Source of the DNA: Sphingosinicella microcystinivorans
Lineage (GTDB): Bacteria > Pseudomonadota > Alphaproteobacteria > Sphingomonadales > Sphingomonadaceae
NCBI RefSeq assembly: GCF_027941835.1
Contig: NZ_CP116005.1
Coordinates: 868,001-932,000 of the forward strand
Direction: 5' to 3'
DNA length: 64,000 nt
Of this stretch, positions 60,060 through 64,000 are shown piece after piece (within the stretch, counting starts at the first letter, position 1; the number at the start of each line of letters is the position of its first letter). Under the pieces are notes generated by a model. That model was not told the DNA's origin and did not search any database. It worked only from the letters and a program-made list of their open reading frames with translations. The translations under genes and the position numbers were made by a program.

Positions 60060-60947
60060 TCAGCCGACGCGATTGGACGCATAGCTTCCGGGGCTCGGGG
60101 GAAAGACAATGGTGCGGCTGCCGTTGAGGAAAACGCGGCGATGAATATACGCATGCAATGCGCGCGCCAGCGTCTGGCTTTCAACGTCCCGACCGATCGA
60201 GACGTAGTCGGCTTCGGTCTGCGCGTGGGTGATCCTGATCGTATCCTGCTCGATGATCGGCCCTTCATCCAGATCCGCAGTCACGAAATGCGCGGTCGCG
60301 CCGATCAGCTTGACGCCCCTGCTATGTGCCTGGCGATAGGGGTGTGCGCCTTTGAAGCTCGGCAGGAACGAATGGTGGATGTTGATGATGCGACCGGCCA
60401 TCTTCCGACAGAACGCGTCCGACAGAACCTGCATGTATCGGGCAAGCACGACGAGTTCCGCCCCTGACCGGCGGACAATCTCAAGCAGCAGCGCCTCGGC
60501 TTCGTCCTTCGTCTCTCCGGTCACCGGAATATGGTGGAACGGGATGTCGTGGTTCACCACGAGCTTCTGAAAATCCAGATGATTGGATACGACGCCGACA
60601 ATATCCACCGGCAGAGCCCCGATTTTCCAGCGGTACAGCAGGTCATTCAGGCAATGTCCGAAACGGGACACCATGATCAGCACCTTCATCCGCTCGCTCG
60701 CATCATGGAAGTGCGCATCCATTCCAAACTCGTTCTCGACCTGCCCAAACTCGCGGATGATGGCCGGCAGTTCCACACCTTCCTCGGACACGAAGCTGAT
60801 CCGCATGAAGAAGGTTTCGGTCTCTATATCGTCATACTGAACGGAATCGGTGATCGCACAGCCAAGCCGGGCAAGGCAGCCGGCAATGGCAGCGACGATA
60901 CCGCGTCGCGACCTGCAGGATACAGTCAGAATATAGCTCGTCATCAA
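60060..60947 (-). CDS. purU: Formyltetrahydrofolate deformylase
   Basis: A 295-residue PurU: an N-terminal ACT domain (about 4-85; YILTVSCRSRRGIVAAIAGCL) and a formyltransferase-like hydrolase domain with NIHHSFLPSFKGAHPYRQAH and the catalytic DLDEGPIIEQD. It hydrolyses 10-formyl-THF to THF and formate. Placed 110 bases after the dimethylglycine/sarcosine dehydrogenase gene on the same strand, it would recycle the one-carbon units that enzyme loads on folate. The match is by characteristic motifs and domain order. Confidence 0.92.
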   Translation of the reverse strand: MMTSYILTVSCRSRRGIVAAIAGCLARLGCAITDSVQYDDIETETFFMRISFVSEEGVELPAIIREFGQVENEFGMDAHFHDASERMKVLIMVSRFGHCLNDLLYRWKIGALPVDIVGVVSNHLDFQKLVVNHDIPFHHIPVTGETKDEAEALLLEIVRRSGAELVVLARYMQVLSDAFCRKMAGRIINIHHSFLPSFKGAHPYRQAHSRGVKLIGATAHFVTADLDEGPIIEQDTIRITHAQTEADYVSIGRDVESQTLARALHAYIHRRVFLNGSRTIVFPPSPGSYASNRVG

Positions 60948-60960
60948 AACCCCTTTGCGG

Positions 60961-60981
60961 CACCTTCAGATGCTGAAGGTG
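60961..60981 (-). terminator. Hairpin between the dehydrogenase and purU genes
   Basis: CACCTTCAG (60961-60969) and CTGAAGGTG (60973-60981) form a perfect nine-base stem with a three-base loop in the 110-base gap. On the minus strand it is followed by CCGCAAAGGGGTTTT, so no immediate T run. It may be an attenuator or mRNA-end hairpin rather than a full terminator. Confidence 0.4.
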
Positions 60982-61057
60982 GCGCGGTGGAAACCATGTG
61001 TGCGACAGCACTGCAGGCGGAGCTCTTCCCGAAAGAGGGCATACGGCGGGAACATGA

Positions 61058-63511
61058 CTACGCCCTGATGCGCAGGCCAGCCGGATCGTACCAGGGCTTG
61101 AACTGCGCCTCGACCGGATAGCGCTTCCAGGCGATCTCGACCTCCAGGTCACGGGCATCAAGATAGGCCTGATCCACGCCTTCGGGGCATTCCACGTAGC
61201 CCATGCCGAGGGACGCTCCCACACGGAAACCGTAGGCGCCCGAAGTGACGGAGCCGACGATCCTGTCGCCGGCCCACACGGGCTCGTTATGATAGATGAA
61301 CGGCGCGGCCGGGTCCTTCAGCTTGAACTGAACGAGCCGGCGGCGGAGCTTGCCTTGTGCCTTCTGGCGCAGCAGCGCATCGCGCCCGATGAAACCGCCC
61401 GGCTTGTCGAACGCGACGGCGAAGCCGACGCCGCCTTCGAGCGGCGTGTCTTCCTCGCCGATATCGTGACTCCAGTGGCGATAGCCTTTTTCCATGCGGA
61501 GCGAATTGATGGCGAAATAGCCGCCGTGCCCAAGACCGAACGGCCCTCCGGCCGCGACGAGCTGGTCGAACACATGGGTCGCGAACTCGGCGGGCACGTA
61601 GATTTCCCAGCCGAGCTCGCCCACGAAGGTGACACGGCTGGCACGGACCCGGGCATAGCCGAGATCGATTTCCCGGCTGGTGCCGAAGGAAAATGCCTCG
61701 TTCGAAAAGTCGGCCGGGGAAACGGCCTGCAGCAACGCACGGGACTTCGGCCCCATGAGCGCCAGCATCGACATGCCGGACGTGATATCCGTCACGAAGG
61801 CATGGGCATCGTCCGGAATATGACGGCGCAGCCAGGCCATGTCGCGGCGCTGGGAGATTGCGATCGTCACGATCAGGAAAGAGGTTTCGGACAACCGTGT
61901 GACGGTAAGATCGGCCTCTATGCCGCCGCGCTCATTGAGCCACTGCGTGTAAACGAGTTTGCCGATCGGCACGTCAACGTCATTGGCGCAGACGCGGTTC
62001 AGCACGCGCAGCGCATCCCGCCCTTCGAACAGATATTTGACGAAGCAACTGTGATCGAACAACGTGACGTTTTCCGCCGTATTGATACATTCCCGGCGGG
62101 AATTCCCGAACCAGCTCGGTCGACCGTAGGAATAGCGGATATCATGGGGAACGCCGGGCTCGCCGAAGAAACCGGGACGCTCATAACCCGCCGCCTCGGT
62201 CATCCACGCCCCCTTGGCGAGAAGACGGTCATGGAAAGGGCTCCTGCGGATGTCGCGCGCCGTCTCGAACTGCCGGCCGGGCCAATGCATGTCCATCAGA
62301 AGGCCGAGCGTCTCCGTGGTCCGATCGTAGAGATATTTCCTGTTCGTCTGGAACACCATCATGCGGCGAACATCGACATCGGTCAATTCGACGGGAGGCA
62401 GGTCATCGCGGATCCAGTCGGCTAGAACCTTGCCGACCCCTCCGGATGACAGGATACCGACGGAGTTGAAGCCGCACGCCGTGAACAATCCCTTCACCTC
62501 GGGCGTTTCGCCCAGAAGATAGCGATCATCCGGCGTGAAACTCTCCGGACCATTGAAGAACAGTTTTATGCCGGCATCGGCGAGCAGCGGCACACGATTG
62601 ACGGCCATCTCCAGAATGGGCTCGAAATGCTCGAAATCCTCGGGCAGCGTGTCGAAGCAAAAGTCGGGGTTGATGCCGCCGTGTCCCCACGGCTTGGCCT
62701 TGGGCTCGAAGCAGCCCAGCAGGATCTTGCCTGCATCTTCCTTGTAATAGGCATGTTCGTCGGAGACGAAGAGCACCGGCAAGCGCTTGGGCAGGTCCGG
62801 GATATGCTCGGTCACGATGTAGAAGTGTTCGGCGGCGTGCAGCGGAAGGCTGACGCCAACCCCGGCAGCGAGATCGCGCGACCACATGCCTCCGGTTATC
62901 ACGACCTTGCGCGCGCGGATTTCTCCCCTGTCGGTCATGACACCGATCACCCGGCCGTTTTCGACGAGGATATTCGTCACGGGCGTGTTCTCGAATATCC
63001 TCGCGCCGCCCATGCGGGCACCCTTGACATAGGCCATGGTCACATCAGTCGGGTTCACCTGACCGTCCTGCGGGAACCAGAAGCCGCCGACCAAGCCGTC
63101 GGTATTGATCGGACCCCAACGCTCCTTGATCTCGCCGGTACTGAGGGCTTCCACGGGTAGGCCGAAATTGCGACCCATGGAAGCGCCGCGCGCCAGCTCT
63201 TCGTAGCGTGCCTCGGTCTTCGCCACGCGGAGCGAGCCGTTCTGAACGAAACCCGTCGCAAGACCGGTCTCCTCCTCGAGCTGGCCGAACAGCTGACCGG
63301 TGTAATAGGCAAGTTCCGTCATGCGCCGATTTGCGCGCAACTGCGTCACCAGACCCGCCGCGTGCCAGGTCGTGCCGCAAGTCAACTGCCTGCGTTCGCA
63401 CAGCACCACGTCGGATATCCCGATCTTCGTGAGATGATACGCGATCGAGCAACCGGCAATGCCGCCGCCGATGACAACGACGTCGGCCTGCCCGGGGAGT
63501 TCTGAAGCCAT
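61058..63511 (-). CDS. Dimethylglycine/sarcosine dehydrogenase-like FAD-GcvT enzyme
   Basis: An 817-residue two-part enzyme. The N-terminal FAD oxidase (about 8-400) has VVVIGGGIAGCSIAYHLTKIG and CGTTWHAAGLVTQLRANRRMT, where the His of TTWHAAGL is the covalent flavin attachment site of dimethylglycine and sarcosine dehydrogenases. The C-terminal part (about 430-810) is a GcvT/aminomethyltransferase fold (ENVTLFDHSCFVKYLFEG, GPKSRALLQAVSP, GGYFAINSLRMEKGYRHW) that binds tetrahydrofolate and accepts the methyl-derived carbon. No signal peptide. It demethylates an N-methyl amino acid; purU follows and a gabT-like gene precedes, suggesting an N-methylated amine or betaine pathway. Confidence 0.88.
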   Translation of the reverse strand: MASELPGQADVVVIGGGIAGCSIAYHLTKIGISDVVLCERRQLTCGTTWHAAGLVTQLRANRRMTELAYYTGQLFGQLEEETGLATGFVQNGSLRVAKTEARYEELARGASMGRNFGLPVEALSTGEIKERWGPINTDGLVGGFWFPQDGQVNPTDVTMAYVKGARMGGARIFENTPVTNILVENGRVIGVMTDRGEIRARKVVITGGMWSRDLAAGVGVSLPLHAAEHFYIVTEHIPDLPKRLPVLFVSDEHAYYKEDAGKILLGCFEPKAKPWGHGGINPDFCFDTLPEDFEHFEPILEMAVNRVPLLADAGIKLFFNGPESFTPDDRYLLGETPEVKGLFTACGFNSVGILSSGGVGKVLADWIRDDLPPVELTDVDVRRMMVFQTNRKYLYDRTTETLGLLMDMHWPGRQFETARDIRRSPFHDRLLAKGAWMTEAAGYERPGFFGEPGVPHDIRYSYGRPSWFGNSRRECINTAENVTLFDHSCFVKYLFEGRDALRVLNRVCANDVDVPIGKLVYTQWLNERGGIEADLTVTRLSETSFLIVTIAISQRRDMAWLRRHIPDDAHAFVTDITSGMSMLALMGPKSRALLQAVSPADFSNEAFSFGTSREIDLGYARVRASRVTFVGELGWEIYVPAEFATHVFDQLVAAGGPFGLGHGGYFAINSLRMEKGYRHWSHDIGEEDTPLEGGVGFAVAFDKPGGFIGRDALLRQKAQGKLRRRLVQFKLKDPAAPFIYHNEPVWAGDRIVGSVTSGAYGFRVGASLGMGYVECPEGVDQAYLDARDLEVEIAWKRYPVEAQFKPWYDPAGLRIRA

Positions 63512-63642
63512 AGAATATCCCGAAAAATGCTACATGATTCTGGTGTCCTGCCCTGAAACCTATTCCATCTCAGAACGGCGATGGGATACCCCAACGTGAG
63601 TAGATGCCATTCGATCTGCGACGAGATCGGCCGGGATCGAAA

Positions 63643-63664
63643 GCGTGGGAGCGCCGTCCCACGC
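63643..63664 (-). terminator. Terminator after the gabT-like gene
   Basis: GCGTGGGA (63643-63650) and TCCCACGC (63657-63664) form a perfect eight-base stem with a six-base loop, 42 bases after the aminotransferase stop. On the minus strand it is followed by TTTCG, a short T tract. It would separate the aminotransferase from the dehydrogenase, whose upstream region (63512-63642) shows no gene. Confidence 0.5.
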
Positions 63665-63705
63665 GTGCCGCAAACAGCCGGGTTTCACGAAGGGCCGGAA
63701 CCCGC

Positions 63706-64000
63706 TCAGGCAGCTTTCAGGATCACCGTCCCCAGCGATGCCTCGATAATGTCGAGCGCTTCGTCGAGCACTGCATCCGGAATCGTCAGCGGCGGAAGCA
63801 GCCGAATTACGTTGAACCTCATGCCGCAGGACAACAGGATCAGACCCCGCCGTTCGGCCTCCGCGACCAACGCAGCCGTAAGCGCTGCATCGGCCGCCCG
63901 GGTCTCACGATCCGATACGAGTTCGAATGCGACCATTGCACCCGGGCCGCGAATATCGCCGATCGGCTCCATCCCCTGCCTCGCGGCAAGCGCACGCAGG
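63706..64000 (-). CDS. Class III aminotransferase C-terminus (GabT-like), cut by the window edge
   Basis: The last 97 residues of a PLP aminotransferase; the reading frame runs open to the window end and the N-terminal part lies outside. IGDIRGPGAMVAFELV, ALVAEAERRGLILLSCG and NVIRLLPPLTIPDAVLDEALDII are the C-terminal small-domain motifs of 4-aminobutyrate aminotransferases (GabT/PuuE). It would transfer an amino group from GABA or a similar omega-amine to 2-oxoglutarate. The PLP lysine is not in the window, so activity cannot be checked. Confidence 0.85.
   Translation of the reverse strand, partial: LRALAARQGMEPIGDIRGPGAMVAFELVSDRETRAADAALTAALVAEAERRGLILLSCGMRFNVIRLLPPLTIPDAVLDEALDIIEASLGTVILKAA

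Overview
The window is a GC-rich bacterial chromosome segment. It has three TonB-dependent receptors or receptor remnants, many CoA-linked catabolic genes, a ScfR-controlled methylcitrate operon and a B12-riboswitch-controlled metE. This fits an alphaproteobacterium of the Sphingomonadales type; that placement is inferred from gene content, not from a marker gene. I see no rRNA, tRNA, CRISPR array, insertion sequence or replication origin.

Region 1 (about 1-20.6 kb) is the most unusual part. Two facing gene blocks share paralogues. The minus-strand block runs: Asp/Glu-racemase-superfamily enzyme, VOC protein, two penicillin-acylase-family (Ntn) enzymes, tannase-family esterase, exported HutX-like lipoprotein. 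The plus-strand block runs: MFS transporter, IclR regulator, TonB receptor interrupted by an in-frame amber codon, GntR regulator, third acylase, Fes/IroE-like esterase, second exported HutX-like protein. A bipartite DNA element with conserved sequence and spacing lies upstream of both the tannase and the third acylase. I infer one regulon for import and periplasmic deacylation of an acylated amino acid, lipopeptide, siderophore or signal molecule. The HutX-like proteins appear to be an undescribed secreted form of a heme-carrier fold. Several members have lost canonical residues: both cysteines of the tannase motif, the esterase histidine, and one racemase catalytic residue.

Region 2 (20.6-46.7 kb) is a CoA-thioester catabolic island. 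A long minus-strand operon is headed by an ECF sigma factor and encodes two acyl-CoA ligases, a SnoaL-like protein, a PhyH-type dioxygenase, two enoyl-CoA hydratases, a TonB receptor and two acyl-CoA dehydrogenases. Next to it are a TetR regulator; a minus operon for a kinase, a class III aminotransferase/phospho-lyase-like enzyme, a GPH transporter, an amidase and a C45 (AAT-like) Ntn hydrolase; and a plus operon for thiolase, two MaoC-like proteins, SDR, hydratase and CoA ligase. A GntR gene and a TonB receptor remnant close the island. Two repeated operators tie it together: a 37-38 bp palindrome at the TetR/sigma promoters and the thiolase promoter, and a 15-bp element inside the promoters of the kinase operon and the TonB remnant.

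Region 3 (46.7-54.9 kb) is housekeeping-like: metE with its cobalamin riboswitch, then a small gene plus prpD, prpC and prpB, divergent from the ScfR/PrpR-type regulator, with a cluster of TTTGCGAA boxes between them.

Region 4 (55-64 kb), visibly less GC-rich in parts, encodes a Tat-exported flavin amine oxidase with its own lipoprotein cytochrome c and a small exported NTF2-like protein (an arrangement like NicA2/CycN), an MFS transporter and a LuxR regulator. It ends with purU, a dimethylglycine/sarcosine dehydrogenase-like enzyme and the 3' end of a gabT-like aminotransferase. The theme is amine and N-methyl-amine oxidation.
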